Made by a program: the position numbers and the translations under genes. Of a DNA stretch of 64,000 bases, positions 1 through 9,399 are shown piece by piece. The DNA lies in the NCBI GenBank assembly GCA_016779265.1, contig JADHNY010000007.1, positions 1-64,000 on the forward strand, in the 5' to 3' direction. Numbering within the stretch: position 1 is the first letter of the stretch; every line of letters begins with the position of its first letter. Source of the stretch: Pirellulales bacterium (lineage in GTDB: Bacteria > Planctomycetota > Planctomycetia > Pirellulales > UBA1268). Below the pieces are notes generated by a model. The model was not told where the DNA came from. It saw only the letters and a list, made by a program, of their open reading frames with translations, and made no database searches.

Positions 1-2813
1 TCAAAGGGCAGCCCCCAGGGATCGATGCCTTCATGGCAACCGGTGCAGCCCCGGGCCGAGCGGTGCTGCTCCAGCCGCTCCCGGAGCGAGAGCTGGGTCA
101 GGTCTTCCAGTGTGGGAACGTTCGGCGGAGGATCGGCCGGGGGACGGGCGATGATCTTCCGGGCCAGCCACGCACCCCGCTTGACCGGATTGGGCTCGCG
201 GCCATCGGACAGCCCAGCGAGCACCGCGGGCAGCGTGAGCAGCCCTCCAAGATCTTCACGGACATGGCTCACCGGCACAAAGGCGAAACCACTCTCCACG
301 GGTGTGTCGAGGCCGTAGTAGTCGGCCACGGCTTCATTCACCACAAGCGTGTCGCTCACAATCAGCTCCCGCGGCGACGCGTTGCGACGCATCAGATGGG
401 CCAGCAGCCTCGCGGGCTCCTCCCGCAGGTGCGGCCGAACATGCCGGCGAAGCCGAGGGAAACGCTCCGCATCAATCTCCAGGACATCAAAGCGATCGAG
501 CCTCAGCCACTCACTGGCAAACACCTCAGCAAACGCCTCAAACCGAGGGTCATCGATCAGCCGATCGGTCTGCGCAGCAAGGCCAGCCTGCAGGCTGCCT
601 GCCGCGGCCTGCGAGAGTAGTTCGGCATCCGGGGGCGCGTTCCAGAGAAAAAACGACAGTTTCGACGCAAGCTCATAGCCACCCAGGGGCTCAGGCTCCG
701 GCGTGCTGCTCTCCTCAATCAAAAACAGAAACTGCGGGGCCACCAGCACCGCCACGAGGCCATCGCGAAGGGCCTGCCGTGGGCTGCCGGTCGCAGCATG
801 GCTCTGCTGCCAGATCGCCAGCAGCCCGTCGCGTTCTTCGACCGTGATCGGCCGCCGCCAGGCCCGCTCGGCAAATGCGGCAAGGATCGCCGCAGCGCGT
901 TCCTTCGGCTCCGCCGCGTCGGCACCAGGCACGTTCACAATGCGGGCATAGGGCTCCGGTGGCCACTGCTCGTGCAGCGGCCCTTCAAACTCCACGCTTT
1001 TCACCAGCAGCCGCGGCATGTCGCGTTCGCTGGTGTATTCACTGCGGACGGCGATCTCCCGCAGGCCGGCGAGGTAGTTGGGATTGCCGGCTTCCACCTG
1101 CGGATCCGGGAAGTTGGCGATCGCTCCTGCAAAGACGTAGTCACGAAGTTCCGAGGAGTCGACCCGCTGCGGTGGGCCAACCGGGGCGAGCGTGCTGCCG
1201 CAGTCACGGCGGAGGCCAAGATGCACACCCAGCCACGGCCGCCGCTGCTCCATATCGGTCAACCGCCGTGCGAGCGGATGGTCGTCCTCCAACCGAATGA
1301 GCTGAATCTGCTCAATCGCGTCGGGGCCTGCGGAGTGCGGCTCAATCGTCACCTCGCCCGCGGGGAGCCGAACCACAGCAAAGTCTGGCTGCATCCAGCG
1401 GGCGGTGACCTGCCGCGTGCTGCCTGCAGCCGTGATGGACACAGCAAGCTCCTGAGAATCGGTGGCCGGCTGTCCGTCGGCCTGCGGCTGCTTCGCCTCC
1501 ATGCCTGCCAGCCTGACCCGCACCACCGCGATGCCCGGCTCGGCAACCTGCCCCCGCCAACGGCTCGGCGTCTCCTGACTGAGCTCGGCTCCTGTCGGCG
1601 CTGACACCGCCTCACGAACCACGCTGGCTGTGCCCGGCGGCACCACCAGCAGATCGTCGCAGCAGGCCGCCCGCACGGTCACGCGAAACCGGCCACGATG
1701 CGGCAGCTCTCGCACCGCGACTTTGAAGTTGGGCAGCGGGCCATACTTGCTGCCCACACCGAGGTAGCGGGCCGATGGAATCGACGGCCGCAGCAGCAGC
1801 CCCTCGGGCACAACCTGATGGCCACGCCCCCGTGGGTCAATGAAGTCCTTGACGTCGTCGCCGTCCGATCCGCGGAGACAGGCAAAGACGGCATGCTCCA
1901 TCCCGGCAAACTCCCGCCAGCCTCGCACCGTGTCGTTGCCTTGATAGCCCTCAATGAAGCGAAACTGCCGCTGCATGGCGACCGGCGCAAAAGGAAATGA
2001 CTTCTGCACGGCAGGCTCGGTGATCCACACATCCGCTGCCGGGATGAGCCTGCTGATGTGGCCAAGAATCAACGGCTCGTCGGTAGGGGCCGGATTCACG
2101 CCGGTGCCCAGTTCCATGCGAAACTGCTGGATGGCAGGAGGCTCCACAGGATCGATCATCACCAGATCGACGGCTCGCTCGGCCGCCTCGACCGCCGCTT
2201 CAAGCTGACGCGGCGAGAGCTGCAGCGTGGCGGCCTGGTTGGTGAAGCCTTCCTTTGAGATGGCGTCAGCCGGCATGCCTCCCGTGACATCGTCTTCGAT
2301 CCCCAGCAGATCGCGGAGGGCCTGCCGAACCTGGGCCACGGTCAGCCGCCGCACCGAGCCGTTGCGGGGAACCGGACGGGCCTCGAACGCTGCCAAGCCG
2401 TCTTCCGCCCAGGCCAGCAGTGGCTCACAGTCAGACGCCGGCAGCGGCTCGGCCTCTTCCGGAGGCATCGTGCCGTTGTGCAGTTCGTGGATCACACGCT
2501 GAAATACCGAACGGGTGGCCGCGTCGGGCACGGCGTCGATCGTTTCTAGATCCACACCACCTTCGTGCGTGTCGGCATCGTGGCAGTCGAGGCAGTGGGC
2601 CGCGATCAGGGGCCGCACCTGTTCAAACTGCTTCCTGACCGCTGCCTCGCGGACCGCCTCGCTGGTGGGCAGGCCCTCAGCGACCTCAGCAGCCACCGCC
2701 CAGCCTGGCCATGCAACCGCGACCAGCAGCAGCACTCCGCACCACCACCGGCGCAGCATCCATGCGGCCAGCCGCTCATTCGCACAGGTTGGAGAACCGC
2801 CCAGACCGTTCAT
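1..2813 (-). CDS. Planctomycete cytochrome c-type multidomain protein (DUF1587/DUF1592/DUF1588), C-terminus cut by window edge
   Basis: This gene is missing from the ORF track because it has no stop inside the window. I read it by translating the minus strand from the ATG at 2813, and about 937 codons are open. The N-terminus has a hydrophobic export segment near residues 24-42. A haem motif CLDCH lies near residue 74, followed by the low-spin context ending in NGTMPPEE. The middle (RLTVAQVRQALRDLLGI) matches DUF1587, and the later part (RRPITVEERDGL, LASKLSFFLWNAPPD, VKRGAWLARKI) matches DUF1592/1588. A second CTGCH followed by IDPWG lies at the truncated end. The family is abundant in planctomycetes and its role is not well established. 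It starts 17 bases after the oxidoreductase at 2831, so the two probably form an operon. DUF1585 would be expected beyond the edge. Confidence 0.9.
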   Translation of the reverse strand, partial: MNGLGGSPTCANERLAAWMLRRWWCGVLLLVAVAWPGWAVAAEVAEGLPTSEAVREAAVRKQFEQVRPLIAAHCLDCHDADTHEGGVDLETIDAVPDAATRSVFQRVIHELHNGTMPPEEAEPLPASDCEPLLAWAEDGLAAFEARPVPRNGSVRRLTVAQVRQALRDLLGIEDDVTGGMPADAISKEGFTNQAATLQLSPRQLEAAVEAAERAVDLVMIDPVEPPAIQQFRMELGTGVNPAPTDEPLILGHISRLIPAADVWITEPAVQKSFPFAPVAMQRQFRFIEGYQGNDTVRGWREFAGMEHAVFACLRGSDGDDVKDFIDPRGRGHQVVPEGLLLRPSIPSARYLGVGSKYGPLPNFKVAVRELPHRGRFRVTVRAACCDDLLVVPPGTASVVREAVSAPTGAELSQETPSRWRGQVAEPGIAVVRVRLAGMEAKQPQADGQPATDSQELAVSITAAGSTRQVTARWMQPDFAVVRLPAGEVTIEPHSAGPDAIEQIQLIRLEDDHPLARRLTDMEQRRPWLGVHLGLRRDCGSTLAPVGPPQRVDSSELRDYVFAGAIANFPDPQVEAGNPNYLAGLREIAVRSEYTSERDMPRLLVKSVEFEGPLHEQWPPEPYARIVNVPGADAAEPKERAAAILAAFAERAWRRPITVEERDGLLAIWQQSHAATGSPRQALRDGLVAVLVAPQFLFLIEESSTPEPEPLGGYELASKLSFFLWNAPPDAELLSQAAAGSLQAGLAAQTDRLIDDPRFEAFAEVFASEWLRLDRFDVLEIDAERFPRLRRHVRPHLREEPARLLAHLMRRNASPRELIVSDTLVVNEAVADYYGLDTPVESGFAFVPVSHVREDLGGLLTLPAVLAGLSDGREPNPVKRGAWLARKIIARPPADPPPNVPTLEDLTQLSLRERLEQHRSARGCTGCHEGIDPWGLPF

Positions 2814-2830
2814 GAGCAGCGTTCCCACGC

Positions 2831-4318
2831 TCACGCCTTCGGCAGCTCGTAGCCCTGGCGATACTCGCGAGCGAACAGGCGGTTGGCTTCGGCATCGCTC
2901 GACTTCTCGGTGACAGGATCGATCACGAGCTCGCGACCCACGGCATAGGGCGTTTCAGCGACGTCCACGTTGTTGGCCGCCAGGTGTTTCTCGAAGGAAG
3001 CAAAGGTGTCCGACACCGCCTTCGAGGCGGTGTCTCCGGCGACCGAGAAGTCTGGCCGACTGCCGAGATCCGCCGCCTCTCCGAGCTTCCAAGAGACATT
3101 GCCGAGGTGTGCCAGGGCGCTGGAGAGATGACCGTCTTCGATGTCGAGATGGAGATCCTCGTGGTTGCGGCTCTTCACGCCTTTCACAAAGTTGGCGAAG
3201 TGCAGCTGGTCGCTGCCGCCTTGCCACTTGCCCAGTTCGTTGCCGTCGTAGTCAAAGGCCACACCAGTGCGATAGTTCGGGCTGACCGCATAGCCCTCGG
3301 TCCCCCACCAGATGTTGGCCACCCGTAGCGGCCCGGCCTTGAGGCCAAAGTCTTCATCTTCGGTGATCTCCAGGCCTCGCACCTCGGAGATCAGCAGGGC
3401 GTCGTCCCAGGCGAAGAGCGTCAACTGGCTGTTGGCGGCATCGCCGTTGTCGACATAGCCGAGCCGCCCGCCCGTGCTGACCACCCGCTTGGGCAGTTCC
3501 TGCTTACCCAGACCCCAGCGGGCCTTGTCGATCTCGTGCGGGTTCTGATTGCCGAGGTCGCCATTGCCGGTGCGAAGATCCCAGTGCCAGTCGTAGTGCA
3601 GCCGCTCCCGGATCGGCACAACTGCCGGCGAAGGTCCAGCCCAGAGGTCGAAATCGAGTCCCTTCGGCAGCGGCGCTGGTGTGTCTACCAGGCCGATGCT
3701 CTTCCGCCGCTTGTAGCAGAGGGCATGGGCCACTTTGACCTCACCCAGTTTTCCACTGTGCACGAAGGCCAGCGTGTCCCGCATGCCAGGCATGCTGCGG
3801 CTCTGAGCCCCCATCTGGCAGATGCGGCCGAGCCGGCGGGCATGGTTGACCATCACCCGGCCTTCTTCAACCGTGTAGCTGCAGGGCTTCTCCACATAAA
3901 CATCCTTGCCAGCCTGCATCGCCCAGACCGTCATCAACGCATGCCAGTGGTTGGGCGTGGCGATGGAAATGATGTCGATCTCTTTGTCGTCAAGAAGCCG
4001 GCGGAAGTCAGACTCAAACCGTGGAGGATTGAGCATGTCTTGAAAACGCTTCTCGTACCGAGCCTGGGTGTTTGGGTCGCAGTCAGAGACCGCCACAAGG
4101 TCCGCATCAGGATTGGCAATCCATTCCCCGACATGCGTGCTGCCGCGGCCATTGAGCCCGATCACCGCCACGCGAAGCTTCTCACTGGGACCGACCGTGC
4201 GTGTGATCCGCTTTGGCAGGTCAGCTGCACTCGCCTTCAGGCCGGCCAGAGACACCGCTGCGGTCGCCAGCGCCTGCTCGACAAAACTCCGACGATTGAG
4301 CTGAGGAAGGTCACGCAT
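2831..4318 (-). CDS. Tat-exported Gfo/Idh/MocA-family oxidoreductase
   Basis: I take the start at 4318 (MRDLPQ), not the longer ORF start at 4450, because an AGGAG lies 8 bases upstream and a twin-arginine signal (NRRSFVEQALATAA) follows at once. The protein is about 495 residues. The nucleotide-binding motif AVIGLNGRGSTHVGEW follows the signal. The catalytic-region motif EKPCSYTVEEG and a large C-terminal alpha/beta domain are as in the family. Secreted members of this NAD(P)-dependent sugar dehydrogenase family are very common in planctomycetes, usually with the cofactor bound before Tat export. The true substrate cannot be read from sequence. It is upstream of and probably co-transcribed with the cytochrome gene, and divergent from the fusion protein at 4540. 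Confidence 0.9.
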   Translation of the reverse strand: MRDLPQLNRRSFVEQALATAAVSLAGLKASAADLPKRITRTVGPSEKLRVAVIGLNGRGSTHVGEWIANPDADLVAVSDCDPNTQARYEKRFQDMLNPPRFESDFRRLLDDKEIDIISIATPNHWHALMTVWAMQAGKDVYVEKPCSYTVEEGRVMVNHARRLGRICQMGAQSRSMPGMRDTLAFVHSGKLGEVKVAHALCYKRRKSIGLVDTPAPLPKGLDFDLWAGPSPAVVPIRERLHYDWHWDLRTGNGDLGNQNPHEIDKARWGLGKQELPKRVVSTGGRLGYVDNGDAANSQLTLFAWDDALLISEVRGLEITEDEDFGLKAGPLRVANIWWGTEGYAVSPNYRTGVAFDYDGNELGKWQGGSDQLHFANFVKGVKSRNHEDLHLDIEDGHLSSALAHLGNVSWKLGEAADLGSRPDFSVAGDTASKAVSDTFASFEKHLAANNVDVAETPYAVGRELVIDPVTEKSSDAEANRLFAREYRQGYELPKA

Positions 4319-4539
4319 CACATGCACTCCTAGTAAAGGTGGTCTGGCTCGCAACGGCCTGCACTGGTTCCCCGAAAGTGTCTCCAGATTACCTGAGCGG
4401 CGGCGGGCTTGCGAACAGGGCCACTCACTCAGCCGGACCGCGATCGACACCGCGTCTTTCGGCTCCTAGCATTGTTGAAGACCTGTGTTCCCATCGTTGC
4501 GAAAATGGATCATCTGTTTGCTTGAGTGAGGCTCCGATC

Positions 4540-6711
4540 ATGCCGAACGTTGCTCCCAAACGCCAACACGCCGCAGCAGTGCCCGCTCGTCGCAGGGCGT
4601 TCCGCAGTGCTGTTCTTAATAGTGCTGTTCTTCGCAGTGCCGGTCTTCGCCGTGCCGGCGTAGGCGGCGTCGGGCGTTCGGTCACTGGCTTTTCTGGCGT
4701 CCTGTGGCTGGGGGTGGCCTTGCTGGGTGTTGTGTTCGGACCAGCTTCGTCTGCCCTGGCAGTGCCGACAGAGCCGGTTCGCCGGGGACCAGTGCCGCTC
4801 AAGCCGGGCACGCATGGCGTTGGCCAGCTCGTTCCGGCAACTCGCTTTACCGATCTCAACGGCACCACACACACCGTTGGTGATCAGGAGGGCTCTACGA
4901 TCTACGCCGCAACCGGCACGTCCTGCCCGTTGAGTGTGCGATACCTGCCAACGCTTGTGCAGCTCGCCAAGACCTTGCCTGACACCTTTTCACTGGTGCT
5001 GATCAATCCCACGGCAACAGATGACCGCGACGCGATGCGTCGTGATGCCGATCAGTTCAGCAACACCGTGGCGTATGTCCATGACACCAACGGCAGTCTC
5101 TCTGCTGCTCTTGGGCTGCAGACGACGACTGACGTCGTGATCATCGACGCTGCCCGCACGGTTCAGTACCACGGTGCGATCGACGATCAGTATGGATTTG
5201 GCTACGCCCTCGACGCTCCGCGGCACACGTATCTTGCCGACGCGATAGCCGCCTTGGCTGCTGGTCGCGAGCCAACGATTGCTGCCACCGACGCCCCCGG
5301 CTGCGAACTCGAAACAGCCGCACGGCTCACACCGACGGACGAACTGACCTACCACCGTCAGATCTCCCGACTCGTGCAGCGACACTGCGTCGACTGCCAT
5401 CGCGACGGTGGCGTCGGCCCCTTTTCCCTCGACAGCTACGACGACCTGGTGGCCCACGCTGGTATGGTCCGGGAGGTGCTCCGTCGCGGCACAATGCCCC
5501 CTTGGTTTGCAGCAGACGATGCGGCCACACACGACAACGAGGTCTCCTCAGAGCGACCTCTCACCTGGGCCAACGAGCGGTCACTCGCACCGACGGAGAA
5601 GGCAACACTGCTGTCCTGGCTGGAAAGCGAGAAACCGCTCGGCGATGCCCGCGACGCGCCGCAGTCCACGACCTACCCCGATGGCTGGCTGATCGGGCAG
5701 CCCGATCAGATCTGGAACTTTGCAGAACCGCAGCCGGTCAAAGCCACCGGCGTGATGCCATACCAGAACATCGTCGTCGACACCGGCCTGATCGAGGACC
5801 GTTGGGTCCAGGCCATCGAGATTCGTCCTGGGAGCCCTGAGGTTGTGCACCATGTGCTCGTGCATGTGCTGCATCCAGAGGATGACGAGGTGCCCCGAGA
5901 AGATCGCGAGGGCTACTGGGCCGTCTATGTGCCTGGGCAGAGTGTGCAGAGCTATCCCGAAGGCTTTGCTCGCAAGCTGCCTGCCGGTGCTCGACTCAAC
6001 TTTCAGATGCACTACACCCCCAACGGCACCGCCACCACCGACACCACGCGAATCGGCGTCGTCTACAGCGACACACCCGATCACGAAATCCGGACCACGG
6101 GAATCGTGAACACGCGGCTGGAGATCCCCCCCGGGGCAAGCAACCACCGTGAAGATGCCTCCATCACGATCCCGACCGACGCGATGGTGCTGGCGTTTCT
6201 GCCACACATGCATCTGCGTGGGAAAGCCTGTCGTTACGAGCTCACACGAGAAGGGGCAACAACCACTCTTCTCGATGTGCCACGCTACGACTTCAACTGG
6301 CAGCTGATCTACCGGCTCGCCGAACCTCTTTCACTCAGCCGTGGAGACCGGCTGAGCTTCACCGCCTACTTCGACAACAGCAGCAGCAACCCAGCCAATC
6401 CAGACCCGACCGAGACCGTCCGCTGGGGGCCTCAGACCTTTGAGGAAATGCACCTCGGCTACATCGAGTATTACCTGCCAGGCGTGCAGCCTGGGCGAGA
6501 GCCGGGTGAGGATTCCTGGTGGGGCGAGCTGGTCTCACGGCTGAGAAACACCGATCTCGATGCCGCATTCACGAGGCTCGACACCAATGAAGATGGCGAA
6601 CTTGTCCGCGAGGAACTGCCCGATCACCTCCGTGACCGACTGATGCGGCTCGACCTCGACAAGAGCGGTGGAGTTTCGCGTGAAGAAGCTGCCCGCCTCC
6701 ACAAACGCTAG
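4540..6711 (+). CDS. Redoxin / cytochrome c / copper type II monooxygenase-like / EF-hand fusion protein
   Basis: The start at 4540 (MPNVAPKRQH) is preferred over 4339 because it gives a basic region, a hydrophobic segment (residues 52-70) and an AxA-type cleavage site. About 723 residues. Residues 85-240 resemble an AhpC/thioredoxin-fold redoxin with a single Cys (TSCPLSVRY). Residues 283-287 are a haem site CVDCH, with a candidate axial Met in RRGTMPPWF. Residues about 400-650 carry His-rich motifs typical of the copper type II ascorbate-dependent monooxygenase C-terminal fold (VVHHVLVHVLH, LPHMHLRGK). The C-terminus has two EF-hand-like loops (DTNEDGELVREEL, DLDKSGGVSREEA). It is probably a periplasmic redox protein, but its substrate is unknown. 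The stop overlaps the convergent thiD stop within a CTAG. Confidence 0.88.
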   Translation: MPNVAPKRQHAAAVPARRRAFRSAVLNSAVLRSAGLRRAGVGGVGRSVTGFSGVLWLGVALLGVVFGPASSALAVPTEPVRRGPVPLKPGTHGVGQLVPATRFTDLNGTTHTVGDQEGSTIYAATGTSCPLSVRYLPTLVQLAKTLPDTFSLVLINPTATDDRDAMRRDADQFSNTVAYVHDTNGSLSAALGLQTTTDVVIIDAARTVQYHGAIDDQYGFGYALDAPRHTYLADAIAALAAGREPTIAATDAPGCELETAARLTPTDELTYHRQISRLVQRHCVDCHRDGGVGPFSLDSYDDLVAHAGMVREVLRRGTMPPWFAADDAATHDNEVSSERPLTWANERSLAPTEKATLLSWLESEKPLGDARDAPQSTTYPDGWLIGQPDQIWNFAEPQPVKATGVMPYQNIVVDTGLIEDRWVQAIEIRPGSPEVVHHVLVHVLHPEDDEVPREDREGYWAVYVPGQSVQSYPEGFARKLPAGARLNFQMHYTPNGTATTDTTRIGVVYSDTPDHEIRTTGIVNTRLEIPPGASNHREDASITIPTDAMVLAFLPHMHLRGKACRYELTREGATTTLLDVPRYDFNWQLIYRLAEPLSLSRGDRLSFTAYFDNSSSNPANPDPTETVRWGPQTFEEMHLGYIEYYLPGVQPGREPGEDSWWGELVSRLRNTDLDAAFTRLDTNEDGELVREELPDHLRDRLMRLDLDKSGGVSREEAARLHKR
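4603..4662 (+). repeat. Four tandem 15-bp units inside a leader-peptide coding region
   Basis: Four successive 15-base units (CGCAGTGCTGTTCTT, AATAGTGCTGTTCTT, CGCAGTGCCGGTCTT, CGCCGTGCCGGCGTA) lie in frame in the basic N-region of the fusion protein at 4540. They encode a five-residue repeat of the type RSAVL/NSAVL/RSAGL/RRAGV. Units differ by a few bases. The period is a multiple of three, so copy-number change would keep the frame and only lengthen the leader. Confidence 0.85.
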
Positions 6712-7517
6712 CCACCCGTAACCACAGCCACCTGCACCCGGTGATCGAGGGCTGTGGTCGCCCCCCAGGTGAGTCGCTGCTCAATCGCAGCGGTGATAAA
6801 CCGCTTACCACGGGCCACCGCGTCGCTGAGAGAAAGCCCCTGGGCGAGCCCTGTCGCAATCGCTGCTGAGAAGGTGCAGCCGGTGCCATGGGCATCGACA
6901 CCTCGCCTGAAGGGTGCCGAAAACTGTTCCGATTCCTGCGAGGTGATCAGGATGTCGACGGCCTCATCGGTGCCAAGGTGGCCTCCCTTTGCCAAGAAGC
7001 AACAACCGAATCGCTCTACGAGCATCCGGCCTGCTTCCTCCATCTCCTTCAGATCGCCACAGGGCAGACCACTGAGCATCCGCAGTTCGTCGAGGTTGGG
7101 TGTCACCAGCGTCGCCAGCGGAAACAGCTCCGAGCGGTAGGCCTCAATCGCCGCAGGCTCAAGCAGCGACTCACCACTCGAGGCCACCATCACCGGATCG
7201 ACCACCAGTGGTATCTCAGGAGCACGCTCCTTTAGCACCTTGGCCACTGTCGTCACGATCGCTGGCGAGAAGAGCATCCCCGTCTTGATCGCCTGCACGG
7301 GGAATGCCTGTAGCGAGAGACGAACCTGGGCCTCGATCACGGAAACGTCGATCGGCTGGATCGTTTCCACCGCGCCAGGCACTTCGGCAACCACGCAGGT
7401 GATCGCTGTCTGCGCGTAGCCACCAAGGGTGGTGATCGTCTTTAGGTCTGCCTGAGCACCGGCGCCGCAGGAGTTGTCGGAGCCGGCAATAGTGAGGACT
7501 GCAGGAGGTTGATTCAT
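6708..7517 (-). CDS. thiD: Hydroxymethylpyrimidine/phosphomethylpyrimidine kinase
   Basis: Phosphorylates HMP and then HMP-P to HMP-PP for thiamine synthesis in the cytoplasm. The start at 7517 (MNQPPAVLTIAGSD) is chosen because the family begins with this strand-glycine motif; the track ORF carries a 28-residue extension upstream. Diagnostic features are IAGSDNSCGAGAQADLKT near the N-terminus, KTGMLFSP, VVDPVM and the anion-hole motif HGTGCTFSAAIA near the C-terminus. Its 269 residues match the family. The usual GSDSSGG motif is changed to GSDNSCG, which may be tolerated. It is separate from thiS-thiG at the far right. No TPP riboswitch is visible in the 131 bases between it and mlaE. Confidence 0.95.
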   Translation of the reverse strand: MNQPPAVLTIAGSDNSCGAGAQADLKTITTLGGYAQTAITCVVAEVPGAVETIQPIDVSVIEAQVRLSLQAFPVQAIKTGMLFSPAIVTTVAKVLKERAPEIPLVVDPVMVASSGESLLEPAAIEAYRSELFPLATLVTPNLDELRMLSGLPCGDLKEMEEAGRMLVERFGCCFLAKGGHLGTDEAVDILITSQESEQFSAPFRRGVDAHGTGCTFSAAIATGLAQGLSLSDAVARGKRFITAAIEQRLTWGATTALDHRVQVAVVTGG

Positions 7518-7648
7518 GACGGCCCACTCTAGCCTCCCCCAGGCTGCCCATCCATCCTGCCTGACCGGCTCAAGCCTCCTAGGTGTTTTGACCGATCTCA
7601 TCCGATGGGTCTGCCTCTGAACCCACCGTCACCGTCCACGAGCTGAGC

Positions 7649-8518
7649 ATGGCCTCTTCCTCACCTTCCCAGACTCCCCCTTCAAGCGGCCCCGTCGGCT
7701 GGATTGCCGGCCGGGTGGCAGATGTGGGGGCAGCAGCCGTCAACATGGTGGCGGCGGTCGGGGATGTGGCAATCTTCTCGGTGAGCACCCTCGGCTGGCT
7801 GTTCTGGCGGCGGCCGCGGCGTGATGTGCTGCTGCCGAGTTTCTATTCCATCGGCGTAATGTCGCTGCCTGTGGTGGCGCTCACAGGCCTGTTCTTGGGC
7901 ATGGTCTTGGCCGTGCAGAGCTACTCGCAGTTCCGCGCCCTCGGCCTGCAGACACGGCTCGGCTCCGTGATCAACCTCTCACTCGTTCGCGAGCTCGGTC
8001 CGGTGCTTGCTGCCACCATGCTTGCCGGACGCGTTGGCAGTGCGATGGCCGCCGAGCTCGGTACCATGCGGGTGACCGAACAGATTGACGCCCTCGAGAG
8101 CATGGGGGCCAACCCGATTTACTACCTCGTTGTACCGAGGTTTCTCGGCTGCCTGCTGCTGATACCGCTGCTGACGGTGATGGCCGACTTCATGGGTGTG
8201 CTCGGGGGCTTTGTCTACTCGTATGTCTTGCTCGACATCGACTACCACCACTACTGGACCAACTCGCGGGCCTACGTAGGTGGCTTCGACCTGGCGATGG
8301 GCGTCTTTAAGAGTTTCTTTTTCGGTGCAGCGATCGCCATCGTCAGCTGCCACCGTGGATTCCACTGCGCCCCCGGTGCAGAAGGTGTGGGGCGGGCTGC
8401 TACCAACGCCTTCGTGCATTCGTTCGTGCTGATTCTCGTGCTCGACCTGTTCCTCGGCATCTTCCTCGACGACGTCTACGAGCTCATCCAACCGGAGGGT
8501 GCCCGACGGCTGCTGTGA
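7649..8518 (+). CDS. mlaE: Mla-type ABC transporter permease (MlaE family)
   Basis: Inner-membrane permease of a phospholipid or hydrophobic-compound transporter that links inner and outer membranes. It has 289 residues with about five hydrophobic segments. The family core is clear: [38 protein letters not shown] and [17 protein letters not shown]. It starts an operon with the ATPase and MCE genes that follow: its stop overlaps the ATPase start in TGATG. An N-terminal Ser/Pro-rich tail precedes the conserved domain. It is divergent from thiD. No outer-membrane partner gene (mlaA, mlaC) is visible nearby. Confidence 0.95.
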   Translation: MASSSPSQTPPSSGPVGWIAGRVADVGAAAVNMVAAVGDVAIFSVSTLGWLFWRRPRRDVLLPSFYSIGVMSLPVVALTGLFLGMVLAVQSYSQFRALGLQTRLGSVINLSLVRELGPVLAATMLAGRVGSAMAAELGTMRVTEQIDALESMGANPIYYLVVPRFLGCLLLIPLLTVMADFMGVLGGFVYSYVLLDIDYHHYWTNSRAYVGGFDLAMGVFKSFFFGAAIAIVSCHRGFHCAPGAEGVGRAATNAFVHSFVLILVLDLFLGIFLDDVYELIQPEGARRLL

Positions 8519-9399
8519 TGTTTGCCACCGCCGACGCTCCCGCTGCGACACCACCCCGGTCTGAGGGCCCGCTCCTCGAGGTCGACAGCCTCGGCATGCA
8601 GTTTGGTCGCCAGCAGGTGTTGCGAGACGTGTCGATCTCCGTCGCCACTGGCGAGACGCTGGTGATCCTCGGTGAGAGCGGCTGCGGAAAGACGGTCTTG
8701 CTGAAGACGATGATCGGCCTCATCCAACCCACACAGGGAGAAGTCCGCTTCGAAGGGAAACCCCTCGCCCGCATGCGGAGTCGCGAACTAGCCCACCTCC
8801 GCACCCGCTACGGCTTTGTGTTTCAGCAGGCGGCCCTCTTCGACAGCCTCACCATCTTCGACAACATCGCCTTTCCACTGCGGGAGCACACACGGATTGG
8901 TCGCCAGGAGATTGCCGAGATCGTCCATGCACTGCTGGCAGAGGTGGGACTCCCGGAATCCGTCGGCGGGAAAAAGCCGGCAGAGCTCTCCGGCGGCATG
9001 CGGAAGCGTGCCGGGCTGGCGCGAGCCCTCGCGCTCGACCCCCAGCTGATCCTCTACGACGAGCCGACCACCGGCCTCGATCCGATCATGAGCGACGTGG
9101 TCAATGAGCTGATTCTGAAGGTTCGTCAGCGGCCGGAGGTGACGAGCGTGGTCGTCACGCATGACATGCAAACCGCCCGCAAAGTCGCTGACCGGATCAT
9201 CATGCTCTATCCACTGCTTCGCCTCGCCGACGACGAGCCGCAGATTGTTTTTTCCGGCACGCCTGCAGACCTCGATCGCAGCACCGACCCTCGTGTGCGG
9301 CAGTTTGTGCAGGGCAATGCAGGCAACCGCCTGATGGAGATGCAGGAGACGCGACCGGGCAGTCTCCGTGGGAGCCATGAGGAGACGCACGCATCATGA
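8518..9399 (+). CDS. mlaF: Mla-type ABC transporter ATP-binding protein
   Basis: ATPase that drives the MlaE permease. All ABC motifs are intact: Walker A GESGCGKT, Q-loop FVFQQAALFDSL, signature LSGGMRKR, Walker B LILYDEPTTGLDP and the switch His in VVTHD. The GGMRKR form of the signature is typical of MlaF. A GTG three bases upstream (8515) is an alternative start. I prefer the ATG at 8518 because it overlaps the mlaE stop in TGATG. The 3' end overlaps mlaD by four bases (ATGA), so the three genes are probably translationally coupled. Confidence 0.95.
   Translation: MFATADAPAATPPRSEGPLLEVDSLGMQFGRQQVLRDVSISVATGETLVILGESGCGKTVLLKTMIGLIQPTQGEVRFEGKPLARMRSRELAHLRTRYGFVFQQAALFDSLTIFDNIAFPLREHTRIGRQEIAEIVHALLAEVGLPESVGGKKPAELSGGMRKRAGLARALALDPQLILYDEPTTGLDPIMSDVVNELILKVRQRPEVTSVVVTHDMQTARKVADRIIMLYPLLRLADDEPQIVFSGTPADLDRSTDPRVRQFVQGNAGNRLMEMQETRPGSLRGSHEETHAS

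Noticed and set aside
33-1604. Long plus-strand ORFs (195 and 268 residues) at the left edge
   Set aside because: They are antisense shadows of the truncated cytochrome c-type gene, have low-complexity Arg/Ala-rich translations and no coherent domain.
7518-7648. TPP riboswitch before thiD
   Set aside because: No THI-box core sequence or matching pairing could be found in the leader of thiD or near thiS.
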